A stretch of DNA of 54,632 nt, taken from the IMG/VR virus record IMGVR_UViG_3300017963_002387, positions 1-54,632 of that record. One strand, given 5' to 3'. The DNA comes from a virus. Both the position numbers and the translations under genes were made by a program. This document shows, piece by piece, positions 33,563 to 40,555 of the stretch. Below the pieces are notes generated by a model. It saw nothing but the letters and a program-made list of their open reading frames with translations. It was not told where the DNA came from and did not search any database. Each line of letters begins with the position of its first letter. Position 1 is the first letter of the stretch.

Positions 33563-33753
33563 TATCTTCCCTTTCTTCGGAAACGCTTCCCCGCGGTCGA
33601 AGCCCAGCCGCAACCTTCGACAAAGGGAACGTTCAATCTTCGCGCGATACGCCGACAGTCCTTCACGGTCTTTCCGTTTCGAATTTGTCGACGCCCGTCA
33701 TTGTTTGTATGCCGCCTTTCAAAGTCCCTGATTCTGCTGTTTCGCCTGGGCAT
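33562..33753 (-). CDS. Very basic 63-aa protein
   Basis: Start ATG 33753 with AAGGGAAGGAAACCC upstream; longer upstream frame overlaps another gene and is rejected. The sequence MPRRNSRIRDFERRHTNNDGRRQIRNGKTVKDCRRIARRLNVPFVEG contains about one third Arg/Lys. It is likely nucleic-acid-binding. The helix KTVKDCRRIARRLN looks like a recognition helix, but no fold is assured. Confidence 0.6.
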   Translation of the reverse strand: MPRRNSRIRDFERRHTNNDGRRQIRNGKTVKDCRRIARRLNVPFVEGCGWASTAGKRFRRKGR

Positions 33754-33793
33754 GGGTTTCCTTCCCTTGCGTCCATAACAGCGTTGTAAATGT

Positions 33794-34060
33794 TCACGGT
33801 CGACGTTTCCGCCGCTTCCTTTTCCCCTGGGGGAATAGCTTGTCCGCCCGGTCCGCATGCTTGCGAAGAGCGATCGCGATCCGCCGCGACTGTTCTGGGG
33901 TAAAGACCATGAAGCTTGTCGGGCTGTCAAGCTGAATTCCAACCCAGGATCGACCTTCAGCCATAAACGACTTGATTTCGACCCGTTCCCCTTTGGCTGG
34001 GCTGTCCGGGGGTTCTGGCTGAATTCGCCTTGTTCCGATCGTTTCGACATGCTTTGTCAT
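33794..34060 (-). CDS. First gene of the leftward arm, 88 aa
   Basis: ATG 34060 preceded by AAAGGAACTGAAC. RVEIKSFMAEGRSWVGIQLDSPTSFMVFTPEQSRRIAIALRKHADRADKL is a compact alpha/beta domain, found in several actinophage and clostridial phage small proteins by memory; the end is basic (GKRKRRKRRP). A TTCCCC-GGGGAA palindrome lies at 33822-33835 within the coding sequence. It might be regulatory. Confidence 0.65.
   Translation of the reverse strand: MTKHVETIGTRRIQPEPPDSPAKGERVEIKSFMAEGRSWVGIQLDSPTSFMVFTPEQSRRIAIALRKHADRADKLFPQGKRKRRKRRP
33822..33835. repeat. TTCCCC-TG-GGGGAA palindrome, copy 4
   Basis: Inside the first leftward gene; reads CA on the transcribed strand. Confidence 0.75.
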
Positions 34061-34168
34061 GTTCAGTTCCTTTCATAAGCGAAGGGTCCCCGCTTGTCGG
34101 TTTACTTCCGCCATGGAAGCCATGACGATACCTTCGCCGACAGGGGGACCCTTTCTTTTCTTTGGTGG

Positions 34169-34197
34169 GGGGACCCGGGACCGGAACCCGGGTCCCC
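34169..34197 (-). promoter_or_regulatory. Leftward leader hairpin (GGGGACCC family)
   Basis: GGGGACCCGGG (34169-34179) and CCCGGGTCCCC (34187-34197) form an 11-bp stem with a 7-nt loop in the leader of the leftward transcript. On that strand it is followed by CCACCAAAGAAAAGAAAGGG, very like the sequence after the hairpin at 48552-48581. Confidence 0.65.
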
Positions 34198-34245
34198 GTT
34201 AGGAGTTCGCGGGGGATCCGCCCGAAAGATCCCCGATGCGACTTC

Positions 34246-34274
34246 AGTATATCATGCCCGGGACCCGTCGTCAA
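34246..34274 (-). promoter_or_regulatory. Leftward arm promoter
   Basis: Minus strand TTGACG (34274-34269), 17-bp spacer, TATACT (34251-34246). The spacer contains GGGTCCCGGG, a GC-rich near-dyad. It is the best placed start for the leftward operon beginning at 34060. Confidence 0.75.
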
Positions 34275-34369
34275 GTTTTCATGGTAAGTACAATTCCGGA
34301 CCCTCAAATTATACTTATTTCCGAAATAGATCAATTTCAAAAGATCCGTGAAATTGACGTGAATCCCCC

Positions 34370-34398
34370 TTGACAAGATGCTAGAATAGTGCTATAAT
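34370..34398 (+). promoter_or_regulatory. Rightward early promoter, copy 1
   Basis: TTGACA (34370-34375), 17 bp, TATAAT (34393-34398), with GTGAAT and CCCC upstream and CTAGAAT in the spacer. It is one of three near-identical promoters (others 36303 and 40556). Confidence 0.9.
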
Positions 34399-34404
34399 AT
34401 GACT

Positions 34405-34508
34405 GTACGCGGACGGGTTCGGGGGAAAACTGGAAGCGCCGCCAAGCATCCGGGAAACCGGGGAAAACTTGGGAAGGGGTCGCGGAAAAGCATCCGGAAC
34501 CCGTCCGC
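34405..34508 (+). ncRNA. Structured 5' leader of the rightward arm
   Basis: GCGGACGGGTTC (34409-34420) is perfectly complementary to GAACCCGTCCGC (34497-34508), closing about 76 nt that contain two copies of AAGCATCCGG and runs of GGGAAA. The transcript would start near 34405, so the helix sits at its very 5' end. It ends about 40 nt before the first gene. It may be a stabilising leader or a small RNA. Confidence 0.6.
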
Positions 34509-34546
34509 AAAGCCAAAGGGAAGACTAGACAAGAAAGGGAATGAAA

Positions 34547-34888
34547 ATGCTGAACAAGAAAGAACGACGGGAAGTTCTGGCAAAGTTGGCGGAAATGACG
34601 GCTTACGGGTTGACGGCGAAGGAATCGCGCGCCGTTCACAGTTCGACAATGGACTTCAACCGGGGCATGGCGTGGGGGTTGGAAGTCGCCGCGAAAGCCG
34701 CCGGGGTTCCGGAATCAGTCATTTGGCAAGTTCACGAACACGTAAGCGCCGCGGTTGACGCCGAACACCTTCCCTGTAAGGTTCAACAATGCCGGAAGTG
34801 CAAACATTGTCGCGTCCAGGAAATCGCCCAGGACGCCGCGAAAGTCGCCGAAGCCGAAATCGCCCGCCGGAAAGCCCAGGGATACTAG
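34547..34888 (+). CDS. First rightward gene, 113-aa Cys-bearing protein
   Basis: Start ATG 34547, preferred over ATG 34541 because AAAGGGA is then properly spaced. LNKKERREVLAKLAEMTAYGLTAKESRAVHSS is helical, followed by FNRGMAWGLEVAAKAAGVPESVIWQVHEHV and a Cys cluster CRKCKHC near residue 85. Possibly zinc-binding. No known family. It is first in the early operon, so host takeover or regulation is possible. Confidence 0.65.
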   Translation: MLNKKERREVLAKLAEMTAYGLTAKESRAVHSSTMDFNRGMAWGLEVAAKAAGVPESVIWQVHEHVSAAVDAEHLPCKVQQCRKCKHCRVQEIAQDAAKVAEAEIARRKAQGY

Positions 34889-34897
34889 AACCCCAAA

Positions 34898-34919
34898 GGG
34901 GGACCCGCAAGGGTCCCCC
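34898..34919 (+). promoter_or_regulatory. GNRA-tetraloop hairpin before the 131-aa gene
   Basis: 9-bp stem GGGGGACCC/GGGTCCCCC with loop GCAA, starting 10 nt after the stop of the first gene and followed by AGAAAGGACCC and the next ATG. Same element as at 40974 and 41627. Confidence 0.75.
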
Positions 34920-34934
34920 AGAAAGGACCCAGAA

Positions 34935-35330
34935 ATGAAGTTGTATCGGGTTCGAACGAATCAAGAAATCGTCGGGGAATACCTGAACAGCGATTCCGCC
35001 CGAAACCATCTTCGCCATTGTCGACAGTTTACCCGGGAAGACGTCGGGGAATGGGTCCGGCTGGAAGTCGAAGACGTCGACCGCCTGTCGGAACAAAGGG
35101 TCCTGATCACTGGGGACGTCGCTTTCTGGCAATTCAACCGGGAATCGAACGGGTCGCGGACGCTGAACCGGACCGTCTGGAATATCCGCCGCGAACGATG
35201 CGACTGGATCGGGGAAGTCAAGTTCCTGGGTCGCGTCCTGTTGGTCCGGCATGACCCGCGCAAAGCCCGCCGCCTGTCCGCCCGATTCGATTCGGATCCG
35301 GAATGGATCGCCTACGCGATCAGGGACTGA
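34935..35330 (+). CDS. Uncharacterised early protein, 131 aa
   Basis: ATG 34935 with GAAAGGA upstream; the frame is open further upstream but overlaps the first gene in another frame. KLYRVRTNQEIVGEYLNSDSARNHLRHCRQFTREDVGEW then EVEDVDRLSEQRVLITGDVAFW and WIGEVKFLGRVLLVRHDPRKARRLSARFD. Mixed alpha/beta with many basic residues in the second half. Not recognised. Confidence 0.65.
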   Translation: MKLYRVRTNQEIVGEYLNSDSARNHLRHCRQFTREDVGEWVRLEVEDVDRLSEQRVLITGDVAFWQFNRESNGSRTLNRTVWNIRRERCDWIGEVKFLGRVLLVRHDPRKARRLSARFDSDPEWIAYAIRD

Positions 35331-35342
35331 AAGGGGAATAAC

Positions 35343-35828
35343 GTGAAAGCCTGGAATGAACTGCAAAGGAAAGCCTGGGAAGCCCGCAAGGTTTCGATCC
35401 CGGTCGAACTGCTTCAGAAATTGACCTTCGCGACCGAACTTCTTTCAGACAGCCAAAGCCTTCCGATCGAAGGTCGCGAAAGCTGGGGACGGATCGCCGC
35501 GCAAGCCCGGGAAATCGTCCAGGAACAGGAAGACCGGATCGATCGGCTGGGGAATGCCGCCGCGATTCCGCAAACCTTCATGCATGACGGGAAGCTGTTT
35601 CGGACTGGGAAGACGACGACGGGGCATTTACCCGAACGACGCCGCGCCCGGTTCCTGGAAGCCTTCGCCCGGTTCGGAATCGCCGAAGAATTCAACGCCT
35701 GGACTGAAAGCGAAGTGTACGGAAGACAGTTCTTTTTACTAGAAGACGGGACGATCAAGCCCGCGGACAGCCGGAAAAAAGCCGCGATCAGCCGCGCATT
35801 TTCCGAACGAAGGGAAGAATCCGAATGA
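35343..35828 (+). CDS. Uncharacterised early protein, 161 aa, GTG start
   Basis: Start GTG 35343, with AAAGGGGAA seven bases upstream; no ATG is suitably placed. Helical N-terminus (AWNELQRKAWEARK, VELLQKLTFATELLSD, WGRIAAQAREIVQEQEDRIDRLG), then a small domain HDGKLFRTGKTTTGHLPERRRARFLEAFARFG and a basic end. It overlaps the next gene (ATGA). Family unknown. Confidence 0.65.
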   Translation: MKAWNELQRKAWEARKVSIPVELLQKLTFATELLSDSQSLPIEGRESWGRIAAQAREIVQEQEDRIDRLGNAAAIPQTFMHDGKLFRTGKTTTGHLPERRRARFLEAFARFGIAEEFNAWTESEVYGRQFFLLEDGTIKPADSRKKAAISRAFSERREESE

Positions 35829-36028
35829 AGCCGAAATGGGACGTCGCGCCAAAGGGGTCCGCTTATGGACTATATCGAATCCGCCTAAAGTATTCGACGC
35901 CTGTCGCATATCCGGACGGGCTGTTCACTGAAGTTCGACAGCTTGTTTGCATCGGTCCCCGAAGCGATATCGTCGAACTGAAGAACCGCATGACCGAATT
36001 TTATGCCCGCCTGGACAAGCTGTCATGA
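35825..36028 (+). CDS. Small alpha/beta protein, 67 aa
   Basis: ATGA-coupled at both ends. WDVAPKGSAYGLYRIRLKYSTPVAYPDGLFTEVRQLVCIGPRSDIVELKNRMTEFYARLDKL: two strands then a helix. No family recognised. Confidence 0.6.
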   Translation: MKPKWDVAPKGSAYGLYRIRLKYSTPVAYPDGLFTEVRQLVCIGPRSDIVELKNRMTEFYARLDKLS

Positions 36029-36237
36029 AGGGATACTATTACGTCAAGACCGCGACCGGGTCGAAGGTTCACTTGATCACGAAGGACAATTTCGATCGCC
36101 GTCCGTTCCCCTTCCCCAAGTCCCTTTGTGGGGGACAAGCAACCCGGGACCCGGGCTGGGTCCGCGTCGACGAAATCCCCGAAGGCTGTTCGCCTTGCCC
36201 GACTTGCGAACGCCGCAAGCTTCCGATCTTTTCCTGA
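36025..36237 (+). CDS. Small Cys-containing protein, 70 aa
   Basis: ATG 36025 overlaps the preceding TGA. Begins KGYYYVKTATGSKVHLITKDNF, ends GCSPCPTCERRKLPIFS, giving a C-x2-C-x2-C cluster plus an earlier LCGG that could form a zinc site. Last gene before a strong terminator, so it closes the first early operon. Confidence 0.6.
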   Translation: MKGYYYVKTATGSKVHLITKDNFDRRPFPFPKSLCGGQATRDPGWVRVDEIPEGCSPCPTCERRKLPIFS

Positions 36238-36247
36238 ATTCCCCCCA

Positions 36248-36278
36248 GGGGACGAATCTTCGGATTCGTCCCCCTTTT
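36248..36278 (+). terminator. Intrinsic terminator closing the first early operon
   Basis: Perfect 11-bp stem GGGGACGAATC/GATTCGTCCCC closing a TTCG tetraloop, followed by CTTTT. This is an exceptionally clear rho-independent terminator. The next promoter starts 25 bp downstream. Confidence 0.92.
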
Positions 36279-36302
36279 ACGTGAAAATGCCGTGAATACC
36301 CC

Positions 36303-36331
36303 TTGACAGGCTTCTAGAATTCTGCTATAAT
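36303..36331 (+). promoter_or_regulatory. Rightward early promoter, copy 2
   Basis: TTGACA (36303-36308), 17 bp, TATAAT (36326-36331), preceded by CGTGAATACCCC and with TTCTAGAATTCTGC in the spacer, including the palindrome TTCTAGAA. Nearly identical to copies at 34370 and 40556. Confidence 0.92.
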
Positions 36332-36373
36332 ATAGTTGTCGCGCGGGGGAAGCAGAACAGAAAGGAAGCCGGA

Positions 36374-36586
36374 ATGAGAAAAGAACTGGACTGGGCTGAA
36401 CTGGGAAACGAATACGCGAACCTTCTGATCGCTGTCGAATACGGCATTGATCGGGAAGGGAACCCGGTCGAATGGGAACCCGGTCGCCAAACAAGAATGA
36501 ACGCGATCGACGATCTGTTCGGCGAACATAAGAATTACACCTTGAACGATTATGTCGAAAATGCCCTTCAGGAACTGGGGCTGTAG
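36374..36586 (+). CDS. Small acidic protein, 70 aa
   Basis: First gene behind promoter copy 2, with AGAAAGGAAG before the ATG. KELDWAELGNEYANLLIAVEYGIDREGNPVEWEPGRQ then NAIDDLFGEHKNYTLNDYVENALQELGL. Strongly acidic; small DNA-mimic or inhibitor-like composition is possible but speculative. Confidence 0.65.
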   Translation: MRKELDWAELGNEYANLLIAVEYGIDREGNPVEWEPGRQTRMNAIDDLFGEHKNYTLNDYVENALQELGL

Positions 36587-36603
36587 AAAGAAAGGGACTG
36601 AAA

Positions 36604-37002
36604 ATGGATTACAGAAGCCTGACCGCAAGAGCATGCGAAGCCGCGAAACAGGGTTATGACCGGGTCGCGATCGCCTGGGTTCAGGAAATCGTTTCAATCG
36701 CCGTAAGCTTTACGGAACAGGACCGGGAAGGGGTCGATGCGAAAGCCGCCGCCCGTTCAGCCGCATTCGTAATCAGCCAGTGTTCAGAAGAAACCCAAAA
36801 GGATCAATGGGACCGCATGCGCGCCGCCCAGGAAGCGATTCGGGAAACCTGGACGCCGGAACAGGTTCACGACTTCACGTTTCACGACGCCGCATTCGAT
36901 ACCTTCAGCCGGATTCAGTTCTATATGATGACCGGGGGACAGGATACGCTTGAACTGTCCGCCGACTGGGTCGAAGCCAACGGGGAAAGGGTCGAACTGT
37001 AA
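36604..37002 (+). CDS. Helical protein, 132 aa
   Basis: AAAGGGACTGAAA precedes the ATG. Entirely helical: SLTARACEAAKQGYDRVAIAWVQEIVSIAVSF, AAARSAAFVISQCSEETQKDQWDRMRAAQEAIRETW, then a metal-site-like HDFTFHDAAFDTFSRIQFYMM with two His. Not recognised. Confidence 0.6.
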   Translation: MDYRSLTARACEAAKQGYDRVAIAWVQEIVSIAVSFTEQDREGVDAKAAARSAAFVISQCSEETQKDQWDRMRAAQEAIRETWTPEQVHDFTFHDAAFDTFSRIQFYMMTGGQDTLELSADWVEANGERVEL

Positions 37003-37004
37003 TC

Positions 37005-37018
37005 TTCCCCCAGGGGAA
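37005..37018. repeat. TTCCCC-CA-GGGGAA palindrome, copy 5
   Basis: Directly upstream of the -35 of promoter 37020; CA on the transcribed strand. Confidence 0.8.
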
Positions 37019-37019
37019 A

Positions 37020-37048
37020 TTGACAGGGGCTGTCCCCTATGATACAAT
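37020..37048 (+). promoter_or_regulatory. Rightward promoter with inverted GGGCTGTCCCC operator arms
   Basis: TTGACA (37020-37025), 17-bp spacer, TACAAT (37043-37048). GGGCTGTCCCC (37027-37037) in the spacer is the reverse complement of GGGGACAGCCC (37049-37059) directly after the -10. A TTCCCC-CA-GGGGAA palindrome (37005-37018) abuts the -35. Such placement would let a bound protein block polymerase. Confidence 0.85.
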
Positions 37049-37073
37049 GGGGACAGCCCGGAAAGGAAACGAA

Positions 37074-37406
37074 ATGCTTGTCTATCCGCCCGAAACAACG
37101 CCCGAACAGAAGGAACAGATCCGCGCCCAGGTTCGCGAAGCCCTGGATCGGCTTCCGGACGGGCTGTTCGTCCTGGGGGTCCGGGTCCAGGGATACGCGG
37201 ATCCGACGATTCGCCCGGTCGACTTCAGACAGTTCGGCGATACGTCTGAACCGCATTTCCGCCCGCATGTTTCATGGATTACGCTGGAATGGCCCGCCAT
37301 GTTCGGGAAGCCGCATTTCCGGCTTTGCTATGTTCGGAAAACGGGGACTGAAGCCTTTTACGCGGACGGTCCCGAATTTTCCGACGATCGGGACGTCTGG
37401 GCATGA
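37074..37406 (+). CDS. Uncharacterised protein, 110 aa
   Basis: ATG 37074, with GGAAAGGAAACGAA upstream. VYPPETTPEQKEQIRAQVREALDRLPDGLFVLGVRVQGYADPTIRPVDFRQFG then HVSWITLEWPAMFGKPHFRLCYVRKT: helix followed by a small beta domain. First gene after the operator-bearing promoter. No family. Confidence 0.65.
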   Translation: MLVYPPETTPEQKEQIRAQVREALDRLPDGLFVLGVRVQGYADPTIRPVDFRQFGDTSEPHFRPHVSWITLEWPAMFGKPHFRLCYVRKTGTEAFYADGPEFSDDRDVWA

Positions 37407-37576
37407 ACGACTTCTTCCGATACGTCGAACAGGAAGCCCGCCGAAGGTTCCCGTCGATCGACTTTACACTTGAAACATGCCATTACGGAATCGCCGTCCT
37501 GAACGAAGACGGGGAAGAAATCGACTTTTACGAATGGCAAGATCCGCCCGGGACGGAAGAAAGGGTCCGATACTAG
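37403..37576 (+). CDS. 57-aa acidic small protein
   Basis: ATGA overlap with the previous gene and TAG at 37574. Begins NDFFRYVEQEARRRFPSIDF, then ETCHYGIAVLNEDGEEIDFYEW. The tight junctions on both sides (next ATG one base after the stop) support a real gene. Unknown function. Confidence 0.65.
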   Translation: MNDFFRYVEQEARRRFPSIDFTLETCHYGIAVLNEDGEEIDFYEWQDPPGTEERVRY

Positions 37577-37577
37577 C

Positions 37578-37832
37578 ATGAAAGCTTTGGAACAATGGCT
37601 TCGGGTTCGCGTAAATGTCCGGTCCGACGTCCTGTTCGTTTCGGACGGTCGCTTTCTGGAAACCTTCGCTGAAGACGCCGAAAAGGTCGCCCGCTGGCTG
37701 GAATGCCCGATTCGCGACTATATGGGGACCCGGGTTGTCGGATTCCCCATGGAAGTCGCTGAACGCAAGATCCACATGTTGACATTCGCCGGGAAGACGG
37801 TCGCGATCGCTGAACAGGTTCGGCGATCATGA
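37578..37832 (+). CDS. Small alpha/beta protein, 84 aa
   Basis: KALEQWLRVRVNVRSDVLFVSDGRFLETFAEDAEKVARWLECPIRDYMGTRVVGFPMEVAERKIHMLTFAGKTVAIAEQVRR. Strand-helix-strand pattern. Starts one base after the preceding stop, ends in ATGA overlap. No family recognised. Confidence 0.6.
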   Translation: MKALEQWLRVRVNVRSDVLFVSDGRFLETFAEDAEKVARWLECPIRDYMGTRVVGFPMEVAERKIHMLTFAGKTVAIAEQVRRS

Positions 37833-38041
37833 CCCAGCTTGTTTCCGCGACCTTTCGCGAAGCCGTCCAGGAAGCCGAAACCCGCGGGGTCCCTTGCGTC
37901 GTTTACTGGGATCCGGAACTGTTGGGCTTTGGGGTTTACACGGTCGAAGAGGTTGGGACGATCGGGTCCTGGGTCCGCCCGGACATGATCGTTCATAAGA
38001 CGAAAGGGTCAGACAATGCCGTCGAAATTCCGCAAGGCTGA
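37829..38041 (+). CDS. Small protein, 70 aa
   Basis: TQLVSATFREAVQEAETRGVPCVVYWDPELLGFGVYTVEEVGTIGSWVRPDMIV. Begins with a helix then an antiparallel beta pair, overlapping the GIY-YIG gene by 26 nt at its end. Unknown. Confidence 0.6.
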   Translation: MTQLVSATFREAVQEAETRGVPCVVYWDPELLGFGVYTVEEVGTIGSWVRPDMIVHKTKGSDNAVEIPQG

Positions 38042-38399
38042 CATAAACTGGGCTGACAAGCCGGGGACGGTTTACCTTCTACACTTCAGCCGTCCATACA
38101 AGCATTGTCGGCATTACATCGGATTTACGGAACGCCCGGTCGACGCGCGATTCGCCCAGCATCTAAATGGTCATGGATCCGCGCTGACCGCCGCCGCCGA
38201 AGCCCGGGGGATCACGTTCGAAATCGCCCGCACATGGGACAATGTCGATCAGTCCCTGGAATTCATTCTGAAGTCCCGGGGGGAAAGCCGGAAGCTTTGC
38301 CCGATCTGTTCCGGGAACCATGCCCTTGAAATCGCCATTTACGAACATTCGCCGCTTCAGCCCGCCGGATTCGTCGAAGACAACAGCATTCCATTCTAG
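38016..38399 (+). CDS. GIY-YIG-like nuclease domain protein
   Basis: 127 aa. GTVYLLHFSRPYKHCRHYIGFTERPVDARFAQHLNG follows the GIY-YIG core (here VYL and YIG, then a conserved Arg R-F-A-Q-H), and SLEFILKSRGESRKLCPIC contains a C-x2-C pair that may be a zinc site. The single domain without a DNA-specificity domain is more like host-nuclease or Slx1-like small proteins than a typical homing enzyme. Its ATG is preceded by AAGGGTCAGACA. Confidence 0.75.
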   Translation: MPSKFRKADINWADKPGTVYLLHFSRPYKHCRHYIGFTERPVDARFAQHLNGHGSALTAAAEARGITFEIARTWDNVDQSLEFILKSRGESRKLCPICSGNHALEIAIYEHSPLQPAGFVEDNSIPF

Positions 38400-38411
38400 A
38401 AAGGAAACAGC

Positions 38412-38603
38412 ATGAAGAACGCAATAGCACGACTTGGGATCGCCGGGATCGCCGCGACAATCGCCATGGGGTTCATTGTATCCGCGACCATGGACATTCT
38501 GGACATTCAGGATCCGTCCGCGAGAATGGCCTTTATGACAATCGCCGCGATCGTAACCGTTCCGTTTGTCCTTTGGCTGACCGCCAGAAAGGAAACGTCA
38601 TGA
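38412..38603 (+). CDS. Two-helix membrane protein, 63 aa
   Basis: GAAAGGAAACAGC before the ATG. Helices ARLGIAGIAATIAMGFIVSATM and AFMTIAAIVTVPFVLWLTA, separated by DILDIQDPSARM; basic end ARKETS. In an early operon such proteins often act in superinfection exclusion or membrane takeover; no evidence distinguishes these. Confidence 0.65.
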   Translation: MKNAIARLGIAGIAATIAMGFIVSATMDILDIQDPSARMAFMTIAAIVTVPFVLWLTARKETS

Positions 38604-39340
38604 AGAACGCCGTCCGAATGCCCGGGTTTAGGGTCCCTGTCAGTTTTTGGAAAGCCCTGGGATATGAAGGATCGTCCAGGCTTGTCATGCTGTACTGGAC
38701 GCCCGCCGGGGACGAAACCGTTTTCGAAGACGGGCTTGTTTCCGTTTGTGGTGCCGACTGGCAAAGCTTCCTATTCCTGTTGGCGGACGATCGGAACAAA
38801 AACGCCCTGAATCGCGCCTGTCGGCTGTCAAAGGTCCATAAGGAAGCGATCGGAACGTCCGACAGCTTCGCGACCCATGCGATCGTTGTCGACAGGGAAG
38901 AACGAAAATCGTATCTTGTCCCGATCGAAGACGCGCGCGAAGCCGTGAACGCCCAGCATAAACGGATCGACGTCGACGTCATGATCGAATTCGATCAAGG
39001 GGACTGGGAAGCCCTGAAGAAAGCCTTCGACGAAATCCCCGCGCCAACCCATGAAGAAATCAAAGATCGAATCCGGGAACAGCAAACAAACATGGCGGCT
39101 TTCGTCGCGGACATGCACAAAAGCCCGCCGAACTGTAAGTCGATCATAAACGGCTGGGTTTGCCTTCGCCATGGCGGATCAACCTGTCCCGGCATGTGTT
39201 CGGAATTCGAAGCCTTCGAAGAACTGGATCTGGACGGCTGTTGTCGGCTGTTGACGGAATTCGCGGAACGTTGCCACAAATGGGAAGACCATGAAACGCT
39301 TCGCGCGCTGAAAGAAAACCTGGGGCTGGAAGATGACTGA
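38600..39340 (+). CDS. Uncharacterised protein, 246 aa
   Basis: ATG 38600 overlaps the preceding TGA. N-terminal half: FRVPVSFWKALGYEGSSRLVMLYWTPAGDETVFEDGLVSVCGADWQSFLFLLADDRNKNALNRACRL; then IDVDVMIEFDQGDWEALKKAFDEIPAPTHEEIKDRIREQQ; C-terminal Cys-rich part KSIINGWVCLRHGGSTCPGMC and LDGCCRLLTEFAERCHKW. Possibly metal-binding at the C-terminus. Unknown family. Confidence 0.6.
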   Translation: MKNAVRMPGFRVPVSFWKALGYEGSSRLVMLYWTPAGDETVFEDGLVSVCGADWQSFLFLLADDRNKNALNRACRLSKVHKEAIGTSDSFATHAIVVDREERKSYLVPIEDAREAVNAQHKRIDVDVMIEFDQGDWEALKKAFDEIPAPTHEEIKDRIREQQTNMAAFVADMHKSPPNCKSIINGWVCLRHGGSTCPGMCSEFEAFEELDLDGCCRLLTEFAERCHKWEDHETLRALKENLGLEDD

Positions 39341-39683
39341 AGCCGAATTCCGCGCATTCGTAAAGGAAACCGTTGTCGAACGTTGCGGCTGGATCGTCGT
39401 CGCTGATTTCAGCGATCGACGCCGCATGCCGTCCGGACTGGCTGGGGTCCCGGATCTTCTGTTCGGGGTCCCAGCCCATGACGGACGATCCGCGCCGATC
39501 CTTATTTGGTTCGAAGCCAAGTCCCCAACAGGGAAGCGAACCGAATCGCAAATGGAATGGTTCGAAATGAACCGCCCGCTGTTCTGCTATAGCAACCGAT
39601 ACATTGTCGCGTCAAGCTGGCTGGAATTCTACATCGTCGTCGAAGACCTATTACCAAAGGAAGCCCTTACATGGAACCACTGA
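39333..39683 (+). CDS. VRR-NUC domain nuclease
   Basis: 116 aa. The PD-(D/E)xK pattern is clear: MPSGLAGVPDLLFGVPA (Asp), ILIWFEAKSPTGKRTESQMEWFEMN (Glu-x-Lys and Gln), typical of stand-alone phage VRR-NUC proteins that process branched or flap DNA. It lies between replication-type genes, overlapping both neighbours. Confidence 0.85.
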   Translation: MTEAEFRAFVKETVVERCGWIVVADFSDRRRMPSGLAGVPDLLFGVPAHDGRSAPILIWFEAKSPTGKRTESQMEWFEMNRPLFCYSNRYIVASSWLEFYIVVEDLLPKEALTWNH

Positions 39684-40537
39684 CCGCAACCGAAACCGTC
39701 GAACTTCAGTCCCTGGAAGCCCAGTTCGACAAGTCCGAAGAGATTGAAAACCCGTTTCATATCACGCCGATCGGGTTGGAAGCCGATCGCCCGCCCAGCC
39801 TGGAAGAATGGGAAGCATTCGGACAGTCCCTTATGCGAATGATCGAAACCATGCCCTGGGTCGTCGGGGACTGGATGATCATGGGCGAAGCCTTTGGGGA
39901 CGAACATGCAAACGCCATGGAATTCACTGGGCATGAATACGACGCCGTCACGAAATATAAGCATGTTGCGAAACATGTCCCGAAATGGGTTCGCCGGGAC
40001 CCGTCGGTCATAAAATGGACTTACCACAAACATGTTGCCAACCTGGAACCGGAAAGACAGGACTTTTACCTTTCCCTGATCGAAAGACAGCGCGCCGGGG
40101 AAGAACTGATCGGAACCGCGATCGAAGTCCCCCTTCTGGGTTCGTCGAATGTCTTCTATCATTTCGTCCGCGCGAATGAAAAGGTCGCGGCTTTGTCCCT
40201 TCCGGAACAGGTTGAACTAGACTGGACCGATCCGAAGGACGCGCGAAACGACGCCGACTTGATCGCCGCAAAGACAAAATACAGCCCAGAAGACGACGCG
40301 CCGCCGGAACTTCCCGACGTCAAGAAACCGGACCCAAACGCGAACTTGCTTCCCCCCTGTCCCCTTTGTGGGGGAACACTTGCGCCGAATCACTGTCGCG
40401 ACTGTTCAGCCGGGTTCGAAGACTTCGCCTGGACCCTTCATAACCTGATCGGGGACGTCAAAAAGCTTATGGATTCCGGGGAACTTTCCCGGGGCATTCG
40501 GGACGTCGTCTTTCACGAATTCGACGCGGATCCGTGA
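39671..40537 (+). CDS. DNA-binding-like protein with GDW..GE helical domain and C-terminal zinc knuckle
   Basis: 288 aa. Residues 45-140 (WEAFGQSLMRMIETMPWVVGDWMIMGEAFGDEHANAMEFTGHEYDAVTKYKHVAKHVPKWVRRDPSV) match a helical domain seen in phage and plasmid proteins next to replication or partition genes, with the GDW-x2-x-GE motif and a putative HTH. The C-terminus has CPLCGGTLAPNHCRDC (zinc knuckle) and GIRDVVFHEFD. It overlaps the VRR-NUC gene and ends just before promoter copy 3. Role in DNA binding inferred. Confidence 0.65.
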   Translation: MEPLTATETVELQSLEAQFDKSEEIENPFHITPIGLEADRPPSLEEWEAFGQSLMRMIETMPWVVGDWMIMGEAFGDEHANAMEFTGHEYDAVTKYKHVAKHVPKWVRRDPSVIKWTYHKHVANLEPERQDFYLSLIERQRAGEELIGTAIEVPLLGSSNVFYHFVRANEKVAALSLPEQVELDWTDPKDARNDADLIAAKTKYSPEDDAPPELPDVKKPDPNANLLPPCPLCGGTLAPNHCRDCSAGFEDFAWTLHNLIGDVKKLMDSGELSRGIRDVVFHEFDADP

Positions 40538-40555
40538 ATTTCCCGTGAATACCCC

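Larger units (their letters stand above)
34061..34546. promoter_or_regulatory. Divergent control region between the two arms
   Basis: About 490 bp without an accepted gene of normal size. It holds a leftward promoter (34246-34274), a rightward promoter (34370-34398), operator-like dyads between them (TATTTC-C-GAAATA at 34316-34328; AATTTC at 34333 with GAAATT at 34350), a leftward leader with an 11-bp hairpin, a possible 16-aa leader frame (34123-34073, MASMAEVNRQAGTLRL) and a rightward structured leader. A second leftward -10 (TATAAT, 34313-34308) overlaps the dyads. The layout resembles an early switch, but no repressor gene is identified. Confidence 0.75.

Noticed and set aside
34719-35366. 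Leftward 215-aa open frame
   Set aside because: Antisense to two rightward early genes with good starts; contains Phe/Pro-rich shadow sequence.
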